NCBI RefSeq assembly: GCF_002582035.1 | Contig: NZ_NUQE01000005.1 | Coordinates: 78,173 to 142,172 of the forward strand | Length of the DNA stretch: 64,000 bases | Source: Bacillus pseudomycoides | GTDB lineage: Bacteria > Bacillota > Bacilli > Bacillales > Bacillaceae_G | Reading direction: 5' to 3' | Shown: piece after piece, positions 18,149 to 27,587 of the stretch | How positions within the stretch are numbered: the stretch's first letter is position 1 | Layout of the letters: every line of letters starts with the position of its first letter | Position numbers and translations under genes: made by a program | The notes under the pieces: model-generated | Seen by the model: only the letters and a program-made list of their open reading frames with translations | Database searches by the model: none | What the model was told of the DNA's origin: nothing

Positions 18149-19270
18149 ATGAAAAGAGTTTTTGTAGATATTTATTTAATGTTTAACTTAGGAGATGATT
18201 TATTTCTAGATATTCTTGCAACGAAATATCCTAACTGTAAATTTACAGTTAATTATCTAGGGAAAAACTATGATCAATTTATTTCTCAATATCGCAACGT
18301 TAGTAGAAGAAAATATACAATTCTTAATAAAATTGGGCAACGTCTTAAAATATCAGATTCTATAATGAATTATGATAAGGTAGCAGAGGAGCATGATGCA
18401 TTACTATTTATAGGTGGTTCTATTTTTAGAGAAGAGAAATATCATAACTCATTATATCAGGATAGAATGAGAATGGTTCAGGAGTTTAAGAAAAGAGACA
18501 AACCAGTATTTATATTAGGTGCAAATTTTGGACCTTATGAGACAGAAGAATTTTTGAATGATTATAAAAAATTTTTTAAACTATGTGATGATGTTTGTTT
18601 TAGAGATGTATATTCATATGAATTATTTAAGGATTTATCACAGGTTAGATATGCGCCAGATATTGTTTTTCAAATGAATGTAGACGAATACAAGACAGTA
18701 CCAAGCAAAAATAGAGTTGGGTTTTCAATTATAGATGTTAGGCATAAATATGGATTATCAAGTTATTATAATGACTATATAAAAAGTACCGTAAAGGCAA
18801 TAGAATTATTGGTAAGCAGGGGATATCAATGTTATTTAATGTCTTTTTGTGAACAAGAGGGAGATTTAGAAATAATAAATACGATTAAATTATATCTTTC
18901 TCCTGAAGCATTAAAAAACATTATTATTTATAACTATAAAGGAAATTTAAAAGAAGTTATCAATCTGATAGCTTCTTTTAAATTTTTTATTGCTGCAAGA
19001 TTTCATGCGAATATAATAGCGTTATTACTAGGTACTGGAATTATGCCCGTAATATACAGTGAAAAAACCACTAATATGCTGAAAGATATTAACCTTGATC
19101 GTATTTTGATAAATATGGAGGAACTTCATTTGCAATATGATGAAAATATAATAAATAAATCATTCCATAATAAAGCTAATCTGGAATTTATATCAAACGA
19201 CGCTAAGAACCAGTTTGAAAAATTAAGTGAGTTTCTAGATATGGAAACATTTATATTGGAGGGAGTATGA
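18149..19270 (+). CDS. Polysaccharide pyruvyl transferase family protein
   Basis: The 373-aa protein has NLGDDLFLDIL at the N-terminus, LLFIGGSIFREE in the middle and AARFHANIIALLLGTG near residue 290. This is the pattern of the CsaB/EpsO polysaccharide pyruvyl transferase family, which transfers pyruvate from PEP to a sugar as a ketal and gives the polymer a negative charge. The ATG at 18149 is preferred because GAGTGGTG precedes it by 7 nt; an upstream in-frame ATG at 18131 has no binding site of its own. It overlaps the next GT4 by 4 nt. Confidence 0.82.
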   Translation: MKRVFVDIYLMFNLGDDLFLDILATKYPNCKFTVNYLGKNYDQFISQYRNVSRRKYTILNKIGQRLKISDSIMNYDKVAEEHDALLFIGGSIFREEKYHNSLYQDRMRMVQEFKKRDKPVFILGANFGPYETEEFLNDYKKFFKLCDDVCFRDVYSYELFKDLSQVRYAPDIVFQMNVDEYKTVPSKNRVGFSIIDVRHKYGLSSYYNDYIKSTVKAIELLVSRGYQCYLMSFCEQEGDLEIINTIKLYLSPEALKNIIIYNYKGNLKEVINLIASFKFFIAARFHANIIALLLGTGIMPVIYSEKTTNMLKDINLDRILINMEELHLQYDENIINKSFHNKANLEFISNDAKNQFEKLSEFLDMETFILEGV

Positions 19271-20454
19271 AAAAGAGGATTATATTTGTGATTATAAATA
19301 TGAATGTGGGTGGAACTGAAAAAGCATTGCTTAATATGATAGCAGAGATACCAAAAGATAAGTACGATATAACGATTTTAATGTTAGAAGAGCATGGTGA
19401 GTTTTTAAACTCCATTCCTAGTAAAGTTCATGTTGAATATTTAAAAGGATATAGGAATATAAAAGAGATATTAAATGAGCCTCCTCATATAATTTCTTTG
19501 GATTTTCTTAAAAAAGGAAGAGTAATAAAGGCCTTCAATATAGTATTCTTACATTTACTATCGAAATTTATGAAAGATAGAAGCATTTTCTTTAAATATG
19601 TGTTGCGTGATTACCCTGTAATTGATAATGAACATGATGTTGCAGTAGCTTATGCAGGACCCATGGACTTCATAAGCTATTTCGTTGTAAATAAAATAGC
19701 AGCAAAAAAGAAAGTTCAATGGGTACATTTTGATATTACAAAAATTTCTTTTAATAAAATATTTTCATCTAAAATATATAATAAGTTTGATAAGATCTTT
19801 GTTGTATCAGGTGAGGCTAGAAGTAAGTTAATTAATATGATACCTTCTTTAAAAAATAAAACGGAAGTATTTTCAAACATAGTATCTCCAAATTTAATTT
19901 ATAACCAAGCAAAAGAAGGTAAAGGGTTTGATGATACATATACCGGATTAAGAATATTAACGGTTGGTAGGTTAACAAATGAAAAAGGTCAAGAGTTAGC
20001 TATACGAGTATTAGCAAAACTAATTTATGATGGGTATAAAGTGAAGTGGTATTGTGTAGGGGAAGGAGCTTCAAGGAAGAAATATGAAAAACTAATAGAA
20101 GAATATCATCTAAAAGATAAATTTGTTTTATTGGGATCGGATGCCAATCCATACCCTTATATGAAGCAATGTGATATATACGTACAACCATCCAGGCATG
20201 AGGGATATTGTATAACACTTGCTGAAGCTAGGTGTTTACATAAAGCAATTGTAGCTACAAATTTTACTGGGGCAAAAGAACAGATAAAGGATGGAGAAAC
20301 AGGGCTGATCGTAAATGTTGATGAAAATGAAATTTATAAAGCAGTAAAAAAAATAATAAATAATCATGATCTATGTAAATATTTTTCTGGAAATTTGGCT
20401 AAAGAAAATTTTGATACGACGTTTGAAATGAAAAAATTATATGAGCTGTTTTAA
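19267..20454 (+). CDS. GT4 glycosyltransferase, paralogue 3 of 4
   Basis: The 395-aa protein begins RIIFVIINMNVGGTEKALLN, with LTVGRLTNEKGQE opening the donor domain and NPYPYMKQCDIYVQPSRHEG, then YCITLAEA as EX7E. Of the four paralogues it is closest to the next gene (20479); both share the PSRHEGYCITLAEAR string. This indicates a recent tandem duplication. The ATG overlaps the pyruvyl transferase stop by 4 nt behind TGGAGGGAG. It acts in EPS repeat-unit assembly; the donor is unknown. Confidence 0.83.
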   Translation: MKKRIIFVIINMNVGGTEKALLNMIAEIPKDKYDITILMLEEHGEFLNSIPSKVHVEYLKGYRNIKEILNEPPHIISLDFLKKGRVIKAFNIVFLHLLSKFMKDRSIFFKYVLRDYPVIDNEHDVAVAYAGPMDFISYFVVNKIAAKKKVQWVHFDITKISFNKIFSSKIYNKFDKIFVVSGEARSKLINMIPSLKNKTEVFSNIVSPNLIYNQAKEGKGFDDTYTGLRILTVGRLTNEKGQELAIRVLAKLIYDGYKVKWYCVGEGASRKKYEKLIEEYHLKDKFVLLGSDANPYPYMKQCDIYVQPSRHEGYCITLAEARCLHKAIVATNFTGAKEQIKDGETGLIVNVDENEIYKAVKKIINNHDLCKYFSGNLAKENFDTTFEMKKLYELF

Positions 20455-20478
20455 GTCAAGTTATCAGGGGTGTAATAT

Positions 20479-21663
20479 ATGAAGAATTCCGGAAACGTGA
20501 AAAAAATTGTATTTGTAACTAGGAGAATGATAATGGGAGGTATAGAGAAGGCATTAATTTCTATGCTAGAGTCTATATCACAAGATAAGTATGATGTAAC
20601 CGTTTTAGTGATGGGAAATGGTGGCGAACTTATAGATGAGATACCTAATCATATAAAGGTTAAATGTTTATATGGTAACGAGAAATCTATTACAGAAAAG
20701 ATGTGGAATTACACAAAGAAGGGTAAATTTATTAATGCATTTAGAACAGGCTGGTATACAATTTTAGCTAAAAAAGCTAAAACTGTATACGAACAAGAAA
20801 TGTATCACTCTAAAATGTTACCAGTTGTAGAGACTGAATATGATTTGGCAGTTGCATATCATACTCCGGCATCATTCCCGGTGGTGTATGTAATGAATAA
20901 TATAAAAGCTAAAGCTAAAGTTGCATGGATTCATAGTGATATTTCTCAGTATGAAAGAGAATTACAGCCATATAAAGATTTTTACCAAAAATATGACAGA
21001 ATATTTTGTGTATCTAAATTTGCATTGAATAAATTTGTTGAAGTGTATCCAAATTTAAAAGAAAAAACATCTATATTTTATAACATTCTTGATCAAAAGA
21101 GACTAAACCTAATGTCAGTTAAAGATGAGGGTTTTAATGATAAATTTGATGGTATACGTATACTTACTGTAGGAAGAATAACATCGCAAAAAGGACAAGA
21201 TATAATACCTAATATTTTAATGAAATTAAAATCAAAAAGTTATAACATTAGATGGTATTGTATAGGAGATGGTGAAAGTCGGTCAAAGTTAGAAAGTATG
21301 ATAAAGAAATATGGTTTAGAAGAATATTTAGTTCTATTAGGAACTAAGAAGAATCCTTATCCCTATATAAAACATTGTGATATATATGTACAGCCATCAA
21401 GACACGAAGGGTATTGTATTACACTAGCTGAGGCAAGAGCATTTAATAAACCTATTGTAACAACTGATTTTGTTGGTGCTAGAGAGCAGATTGAAAATGG
21501 GCAAGATGGGTTGATAACCAAATTTGGTGAAAATGAAATTTATAGTGCAATGGAGAATTTGATTAGTAATAAAGCTTTATGTGACAAGTTTAGAAGTAAC
21601 TTAAACAGAAAAAGTGTCAATACCACAGCAGAAATTAATAAAATATACGATTGTTTAAGCTAA
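20479..21663 (+). CDS. GT4 glycosyltransferase, paralogue 4 of 4
   Basis: The 394-aa protein has RRMIMGGIEKALISMLES near the N-terminus, LTVGRITSQKGQD, and NPYPYIKHCDIYVQPSRHEG with YCITLAEA. It lies 24 nt behind its nearest paralogue at 19267 and in front of the flippase gene. The pair probably adds similar sugars, either two consecutive identical residues or related ones. The start ATG at 20479 follows AGGGGTG. Confidence 0.83.
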   Translation: MKNSGNVKKIVFVTRRMIMGGIEKALISMLESISQDKYDVTVLVMGNGGELIDEIPNHIKVKCLYGNEKSITEKMWNYTKKGKFINAFRTGWYTILAKKAKTVYEQEMYHSKMLPVVETEYDLAVAYHTPASFPVVYVMNNIKAKAKVAWIHSDISQYERELQPYKDFYQKYDRIFCVSKFALNKFVEVYPNLKEKTSIFYNILDQKRLNLMSVKDEGFNDKFDGIRILTVGRITSQKGQDIIPNILMKLKSKSYNIRWYCIGDGESRSKLESMIKKYGLEEYLVLLGTKKNPYPYIKHCDIYVQPSRHEGYCITLAEARAFNKPIVTTDFVGAREQIENGQDGLITKFGENEIYSAMENLISNKALCDKFRSNLNRKSVNTTAEINKIYDCLS

Positions 21664-21682
21664 ATGAAAGGTAGTTATTAGA

Positions 21683-23224
21683 ATGAAAAGTCAACTTAAA
21701 GCAGGTGCACTATTATCATATATAGCATTGTTTGTTAATAGTGCTATATCAATCATTTATACTCCTATCATGTTGAAATTACTTGGGCAATCAGAGTATG
21801 GCCTATATAGCTTGGCTACTTCAGCAGCAGGGTATGTAGGGGTTTTGAATTTTGGACTAGGTAATGCAGTAATTAGATATACAGCAAAATATAAAACGCT
21901 TAAAGATGAGCAAGGGTGCTCCAATTTGTATGGAATGTTTTGTATTATGTATGGTGTATTAGGAATTGTAGCATTACTATCAGGACTAATTTTAACAATA
22001 AATGCAGACAGAATATTTTCAAACTCATTAAGTATAGATGAGCTTAGTAAGCTTAAAGTATTGATGGGAATCATGGTAATAAATATATCTATAGGGATAG
22101 GGTTGGGTTTTTTCAGCGTCGTTGTATTAGCATATGAAAAGTTTATTTTTCAAAAGGTGATAAGTATAGTGAGTTCCATTATAAGTCCTCTCATAATGTT
22201 ACCCATTCTTATGATGGGATATGGATCAGTGTCTATGACAGTTGTAACTACTATACTTAACTTTATAGTAATTTTAATTAATATATATTATTGCTTTAGA
22301 GTTCTGAAAATAAAAATAGCATTTAAAAAGTTCGAAAAAAAATTATTAAACGAGATAATAGTATTTTCAGCATTTATCTTCTTTAATTTAATAATAGATA
22401 AGATATATTGGTCTACAGATCAAATTATACTTGGCATATTTAGTGGTACAGCGGCAATTTCTGTATATACAATAGGGGCATCTTTTACTGGCTATTTCTC
22501 AGGTTTCTCTACAGCTATATCCAATGTATTTTTAAGCAGAGTTACAGGAATGGTTACTAAAGAGGACTCGGGTACAGAAGTATCAGATTTATTTATCAAG
22601 ATAGGGAGAATTCAATATATTATATTATCATTTGCTTTAAGTGGATTTATTGTATTTGGACAGGAATTTATCATTTTATGGGTCGGTAAGGAATATAGTG
22701 ATGCTTTCGTTATAGCTATTATAATTTTAGTTCCTATGATAGTATCTTTAGTACAAAGTATGGGAGGAATCATACTTCAAGCAAAAAATATGCAAACATT
22801 TAAATCGGTAATTTATGCTATTACAGCTATAGTTAATATAATTATAAGTATAATATTTGCTCAATGGTGGGGAGCTATAGGCTGTGCTCTTGGAACGGCT
22901 GTAGCATTTACTATAGGGAATATAATTATTATGAATCTGTATTACTGGAAGAAGATAAATATAGACATCCCTAAATTTTGGATTAACATTTTTTATATGA
23001 GTTTTCCTTTTATGATAAGCTTAGTCTTTGGGGGAATAATTAATAAGTTAGTATTTGTTGACAATTGGTTTGTATTTATTCTTAAAATTATTGTATTTTC
23101 TATAGTATACGCCCTGTTAATGTGGTTTATGGGAATAAATAAATATGAAAAAGATTTGTTTATAGTGCCTTTTAAAAAGGTAATACATCGATTTGGAAAA
23201 TGGAAATTGTATAACGCAAGTTAA
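21683..23224 (+). CDS. Wzx-type polysaccharide flippase (MOP/PST family)
   Basis: This 513-aa integral membrane protein has about 14 predicted segments and opens with LLSYIALFVNSAISIIYTPIMLKLLGQSEYG, with only parts conserved; the IYTPIMLK and LGQSEYGLY strings are typical of PST-type Wzx transporters. It flips undecaprenyl-linked repeat units to the outer membrane face for the EpsG-like polymerase. Its length is normal for the family. The ATG at 21683 follows GAAAGGTAG. Confidence 0.85.
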   Translation: MKSQLKAGALLSYIALFVNSAISIIYTPIMLKLLGQSEYGLYSLATSAAGYVGVLNFGLGNAVIRYTAKYKTLKDEQGCSNLYGMFCIMYGVLGIVALLSGLILTINADRIFSNSLSIDELSKLKVLMGIMVINISIGIGLGFFSVVVLAYEKFIFQKVISIVSSIISPLIMLPILMMGYGSVSMTVVTTILNFIVILINIYYCFRVLKIKIAFKKFEKKLLNEIIVFSAFIFFNLIIDKIYWSTDQIILGIFSGTAAISVYTIGASFTGYFSGFSTAISNVFLSRVTGMVTKEDSGTEVSDLFIKIGRIQYIILSFALSGFIVFGQEFIILWVGKEYSDAFVIAIIILVPMIVSLVQSMGGIILQAKNMQTFKSVIYAITAIVNIIISIIFAQWWGAIGCALGTAVAFTIGNIIIMNLYYWKKINIDIPKFWINIFYMSFPFMISLVFGGIINKLVFVDNWFVFILKIIVFSIVYALLMWFMGINKYEKDLFIVPFKKVIHRFGKWKLYNAS

Positions 23225-23236
23225 TGAAGTTAATAA

Positions 23237-23467
23237 ATGATGGGTAGTTCAAAGAGGAAGAATTTTTATTACTTTATATTAGCTATTAATATAGAAATAC
23301 AAAAACTACTATATTCTTATAAAGTTAGTAAAAAAATTGGTTTATTTCTTTGTTCATTTATTTTGGCTAGCATAATGTATTATGTAATTAAGAGGCTAAC
23401 TATGACGTTAGGTAGAATTTTGGCTTCTGGAATTAGTATAGATTCAAAGATTAAAGGTAACAAGTAA
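23237..23467 (+). CDS. Small hypothetical membrane protein in the EPS locus
   Basis: A 76-aa frame begins 12 nt after the flippase stop. It is basic at the N-terminus (SSKRKNFYYF), has one hydrophobic segment (residues about 42-58, LFLCSFILASIMYYVI) and ends in a short polar tail. The family is not recognised. The binding site is poor. It could be a real small protein of the operon or a chance frame in AT-rich DNA; the lysine-rich, single-TM composition slightly favours a real gene. Confidence 0.4.
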   Translation: MMGSSKRKNFYYFILAINIEIQKLLYSYKVSKKIGLFLCSFILASIMYYVIKRLTMTLGRILASGISIDSKIKGNK

Positions 23468-23538
23468 AGTGTTAAAGAACGTAAAAATGTTGAAGTATAT
23501 CATTTAAAGTAAAAAAACTAATAGATCATTGCCAATTC

Positions 23539-23554
23539 GTTCTTTATAGTGAAC
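23539..23554. promoter_or_regulatory. SinR-like operator palindrome before the late EPS genes
   Basis: GTTCTTTATAGTGAAC is a 16-bp GTTC-N8-GAAC palindrome located 54 nt before the GT2 gene at 23608 and after the early EPS genes. A -10-like TATAGT lies inside it, but no convincing -35 is seen. It marks a possible second regulated transcription unit for the late EPS genes. Confidence 0.6.
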
Positions 23555-23607
23555 GTAGTAATCTTAATAAAGGAGGAAAAAGGTAGGATAATTTATGGAG
23601 GGATTTT

Positions 23608-24663
23608 ATGAGTAAGGTAAGTATAGTAGTACCTATTTATAATGCTGGAGACAAGCTTCATAAATGTATAAAATCAATTCTTAATCAAACTTTAAAGGAC
23701 TTTGAATTAATTTTAGTGAATGATGGTTCAACAGATAAAAGCTTGACTATTTGCAAGAAATATCAACAAAAAGATAAACGAATAACTGTGATAAATAAGA
23801 AAAACGAAGGAAGTATTCCTACAAGAAGAAAAGGTGTTGAAGCTGCAAAGTCCAAGTATGTAATGTTTGTTGATGCAGATGATTGGATTGATACTACAGC
23901 TATTGAAACGCTATATGATGAAGCTGTGCAAAATAATGTAGATATTATAGTATGCAATATGTATAAGGTTTTAGGAAATGGTATGCTGGTTAAGAAAAAG
24001 GTTGGAAGTTGGTATTTTAATGAGAATAAAATTTATAATGAAGAAGAAATTAAAAGAGATCTAGTAACTGCATACTTTCATGGGCATCCATTTCCATCAT
24101 CATTATGTGCAAAGTTATATAAAAGAGAGTTACTTACAAACTCTGGAAAATATTTGAGTGGAATACGTTTCTTAGGAGATGATCTTTTTTATAACCTAGA
24201 AATATTGTTAAAAGCAAACAAATTAAAGATAATTGATAAACCATTTTATTATTATCGGCAGGGTGGATTCACAAGCAAATATCAGCCTTATTTGTTTGAT
24301 GATATGGTTAATGGATATTTGATACAAGAGGAAGTAATTGACGAGTACTATTACGATACTACAGAAAAAAACTACAATGGAATTAGTATAATGCTACTAA
24401 ATACATTTAAAACATGTTTATTAAATTTATTTAATAGCAATTTTAATGAATCTGAGATAAAAGATTTAATTCAATCTTATGTTTCAAATGATACTCTAAT
24501 TAAATGTATATCTAATGGGGGATCAATAAAATTTTTTCCTATAGATTATTTAAATGCAATAAGAAATAAGGATACAGAATATTTATATCAGCTAGGGGAA
24601 AATATGTATAAAAGAGCAAGGTCAAGAAAATTTCTTATAAGAATTCTATCTAAATTCTGTTAA
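23608..24663 (+). CDS. GT2 glycosyltransferase
   Basis: The 351-aa protein has the GT-A series VSIVVPIYNAGDKLHKCIKS, ILVNDGSTDKS, IPTRRKGVEAA and FVDADDWID (DXD). It follows a SinR-like operator and starts with an ATG behind GGAGGGATTTT. It is probably the first gene of the late EPS segment. The C-terminal region is helical and basic, suggesting membrane association. Substrate unknown. Confidence 0.8.
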   Translation: MSKVSIVVPIYNAGDKLHKCIKSILNQTLKDFELILVNDGSTDKSLTICKKYQQKDKRITVINKKNEGSIPTRRKGVEAAKSKYVMFVDADDWIDTTAIETLYDEAVQNNVDIIVCNMYKVLGNGMLVKKKVGSWYFNENKIYNEEEIKRDLVTAYFHGHPFPSSLCAKLYKRELLTNSGKYLSGIRFLGDDLFYNLEILLKANKLKIIDKPFYYYRQGGFTSKYQPYLFDDMVNGYLIQEEVIDEYYYDTTEKNYNGISIMLLNTFKTCLLNLFNSNFNESEIKDLIQSYVSNDTLIKCISNGGSIKFFPIDYLNAIRNKDTEYLYQLGENMYKRARSRKFLIRILSKFC

Positions 24664-24910
24664 AGCAAATCTTTATGAGTGTAAAAAAGTATGATGTTAA
24701 ATATCATTTTAAAAATATAAAAAGTTTTCTCGGTGCTTTTGATGAAAATGTCCAGTGAAGTGATTGTTATTGATTCTATTCGGAGTAAGGATAGATGGGC
24801 AATTTTATATGTTCATTTTTAAATTTTAAAATGTATTTTTTGACACCATTCCTCTAAATATAGCATTTACTATATTAAATAATAGTTAGAAGGAGTGGTG
24901 AAATTTTCCT

Positions 24911-27406
24911 ATGGGGGATTGTTATATTATTGAACTGGATCGGTGGGGTATCAAAAATGATGGTACGCTACCTATAGGAACAACTCAAGGAATCAATAAT
25001 GCATTTATGTGGGCAGAAAATAATGACTTTCAAACAGTCATTCTACCAAAGGGTGATTATCTTATAGATAAAAATTCGGCATTAATACTTCAAAGTAACA
25101 CACATTATAATTTTTATGATTGTCTATTTATTAAAGAAGCTAACAATCTCACAGGATATTCTGTAATAGTATGTGATAGCATTAAAAACGTAACAATAGA
25201 AGGTGCGACAATAAAAGGTGATAGAGAAGCACATGATTATTCGAGCGGTGGTACTCATGAATGGGGACATGGTATTACTATTAAAAATTCATGTTTTAAC
25301 ATCTTAATAAAAGATTGTAATATTAGAGAATGTACAGGAGATGGATATGTGACATCTATGGATTTTTCCGCAATAGGTGGAGTACAGCATCCAGCCCATT
25401 TTGCAAAAGGAGATATTGATAATCAAGGGAATCTAGACACTACAAAAACTAATTATACAACAGTAACAAGGTTCTTTGATGTTACTGGGGATTTGGTGAA
25501 ATCTGTTGGTTATTTTTATTACTCAGGAGATGGATATGGTGGATATGGAAATGGATGTAACTTAAATAAAACTATCATAAAGGTACATTTTTATGCAGAA
25601 AATAGTTCATATTTAGGTTATAGAAACACAAGATCTTATGAATTTATATATCTAGATTCAATACCTGTAGGGGCAACGAAAGTAAGGTTTTCATTTCTAC
25701 AGAATTATGACTTAATGAATGGTAATTTACATTATGTAATGTGTGCTAAAATCCCGCAATATGTATACTTTGTTAATTGTAAGTCTTACAAAAATAGAAG
25801 ACTAGGAGCTTCAGTTAATGGAGGAAGATTTATAACGTTTGATAGTTGCGAAATTTTCAACAATAGTAATATTATGAATAATTCGACGGGTTGTAATCCA
25901 GGTTATGGAATTGATATTGAAGATGGATATATGACCAATCAAAAGATAACTATTAGAAACTCTAATATATATGATAATAGAGCTGGAGCGTTTATATGTG
26001 TTAGTACTAGGGGTGTTTATTTAGAAAATAATAAATTTAAAGGAAATGTTAATTTGTCAGGAAGTGGCGATGACTATTTATCCGTAAATAATATGTATTA
26101 CGGTCCTATTGCAGGTAGATCTATAACAAGTGGAGTTGAGGCAGATGGAACATTTTGTACATTTAGAAATGATTCTATATTTGGACAATCTTGTAGTATT
26201 ACAGGAGGGAACACCACTTTAGATAATTGTGTTTTTTCAAAAAGTACTGTTTTTTTAGGTGGAGAAACCGCAAAAGTGATCAACTGTAAATTTACTTTTG
26301 ATGATCCTGATAAAGACGGAATATTTGGTTTTAATAGCAAAAATTTAGAGGTATGTGATTCGGTATTTGACATTAGAAGAGCTATAGGAATAGCAGCAGC
26401 TAGTTATGCTCAAACTGAGAATGCTATATTTTCTAATGTAAAGTTTCTAACGAATGAATGTAATGGAGGGACTTATGTAGGAACTAGGAATTTAATTGTA
26501 GAAAATTGCCAATTTATTCATTCTGGAAAAACAGCGAACTATAGTCGAATGATGGCATCGGAATCTATGAGAGTTGAAAATACTATTTTTAAAAATCAAT
26601 CTTTTAGGTTTGATGGTGGCAATATCTATGGTGATGAGAAATTAGCTAAAGATAAAAATTATAGTACACATAGTTTTAGGGGTAATCAAGTTATTTGGGA
26701 TGCATCTTACGGACTAGCAGTCCATGAAGCAAGAGGATCGGGAGTTTCATTTATTTATATCCCAAGATTAGAGATTACGGGTAATAATCTTGAAGTTAAT
26801 GGGAAAATTAATTCTCTTGGTTCTCAGCAAACTCTTAGGGTCTTTACTGAGAATTATTTAAATCTTTCTAATAACACAATTGTTACTACTAACGATACTG
26901 GTATTAGTACTACAGGGACTATTACTATAGAAGGTGCATATCGGAAGTCAGGTTCAACACTGGCAATACCAAAAACAATTATAGTGGCACAAAATAATAA
27001 CAAAGTTAATTCAAACATTACATTTACCAATAATATAAATTCACAATTAGAAAAGAATATATTAGGAAACATTCCATTACCTATTCTAGCTTCATCAGAA
27101 CCTACATTTGGTATATATAGTCGTGGAGAATTGCTGTATAATAGTACTCCGACTGCCGGTGGATATGTTGGATGGGTTTGCATAAATGCAGGCACAGCAA
27201 ATAATAACGCGTGGATAGCGAATAAAGGATATTCAATCAATAGTTTGGTGAATAGTAATGGAAAAGTTTATAAATGTATAGTAGCAGGAACTAGTGGTAT
27301 AATTGCACCTTCACATACTAGTGGTATAGCTACGGATGGTAGTCTAACATGGCAATATATGGATACCTTAGCTGTATTTAAAACATTTGGATTAATTTCA
27401 AGCTAG
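24911..27406 (+). CDS. Tailspike-like right-handed beta-helix protein (pectate-lyase superfamily)
   Basis: This 831-aa protein begins DRWGIKNDGTLPIGTTQGIN..A, the head of pectate-lyase-superfamily beta-helices in which an N-x-G segment is followed by a helix-capping Q/AIN motif, as in phage tailspikes. The middle (about 90-700) is made of repeated short strand units rich in N, F and I (NCKFTFDD, NTIFKNQSF, NCQFIHSG). The last 90 residues, with AWIANKGYSINSLV, VYKCIVAGTSG and DGSLTWQYMD, resemble tail-fibre carbohydrate-binding modules. No signal peptide is visible. A likely role is binding, cutting or modifying the locus polysaccharide; export would need an unseen route. Confidence 0.65.
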   Translation: MGDCYIIELDRWGIKNDGTLPIGTTQGINNAFMWAENNDFQTVILPKGDYLIDKNSALILQSNTHYNFYDCLFIKEANNLTGYSVIVCDSIKNVTIEGATIKGDREAHDYSSGGTHEWGHGITIKNSCFNILIKDCNIRECTGDGYVTSMDFSAIGGVQHPAHFAKGDIDNQGNLDTTKTNYTTVTRFFDVTGDLVKSVGYFYYSGDGYGGYGNGCNLNKTIIKVHFYAENSSYLGYRNTRSYEFIYLDSIPVGATKVRFSFLQNYDLMNGNLHYVMCAKIPQYVYFVNCKSYKNRRLGASVNGGRFITFDSCEIFNNSNIMNNSTGCNPGYGIDIEDGYMTNQKITIRNSNIYDNRAGAFICVSTRGVYLENNKFKGNVNLSGSGDDYLSVNNMYYGPIAGRSITSGVEADGTFCTFRNDSIFGQSCSITGGNTTLDNCVFSKSTVFLGGETAKVINCKFTFDDPDKDGIFGFNSKNLEVCDSVFDIRRAIGIAAASYAQTENAIFSNVKFLTNECNGGTYVGTRNLIVENCQFIHSGKTANYSRMMASESMRVENTIFKNQSFRFDGGNIYGDEKLAKDKNYSTHSFRGNQVIWDASYGLAVHEARGSGVSFIYIPRLEITGNNLEVNGKINSLGSQQTLRVFTENYLNLSNNTIVTTNDTGISTTGTITIEGAYRKSGSTLAIPKTIIVAQNNNKVNSNITFTNNINSQLEKNILGNIPLPILASSEPTFGIYSRGELLYNSTPTAGGYVGWVCINAGTANNNAWIANKGYSINSLVNSNGKVYKCIVAGTSGIIAPSHTSGIATDGSLTWQYMDTLAVFKTFGLISS

Positions 27407-27431
27407 AATAAATTTTATTCTAGTTTTTTTT
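27403..27431 (+). terminator. Terminator overlapping the beta-helix gene stop
   Basis: CTAGAATAAA (27403-27412) and TTTATTCTAG (27414-27423) form a stem followed by eight T. The stop codon lies within the 5' arm. It ends the transcript carrying the beta-helix gene. Confidence 0.8.
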
Positions 27432-27587
27432 ACTGAAAGCAATTTGGTCATTAAAATATTACATACTGTATTCTTACCAATACCACTGTTAAATAAATCT
27501 TGTTGAAATAGGAGATAGTACATTTACATATGGGTATGGAGGAATGTATAAAAACTAAAATATAGACATGAAAGGGGGGCAACTGCC

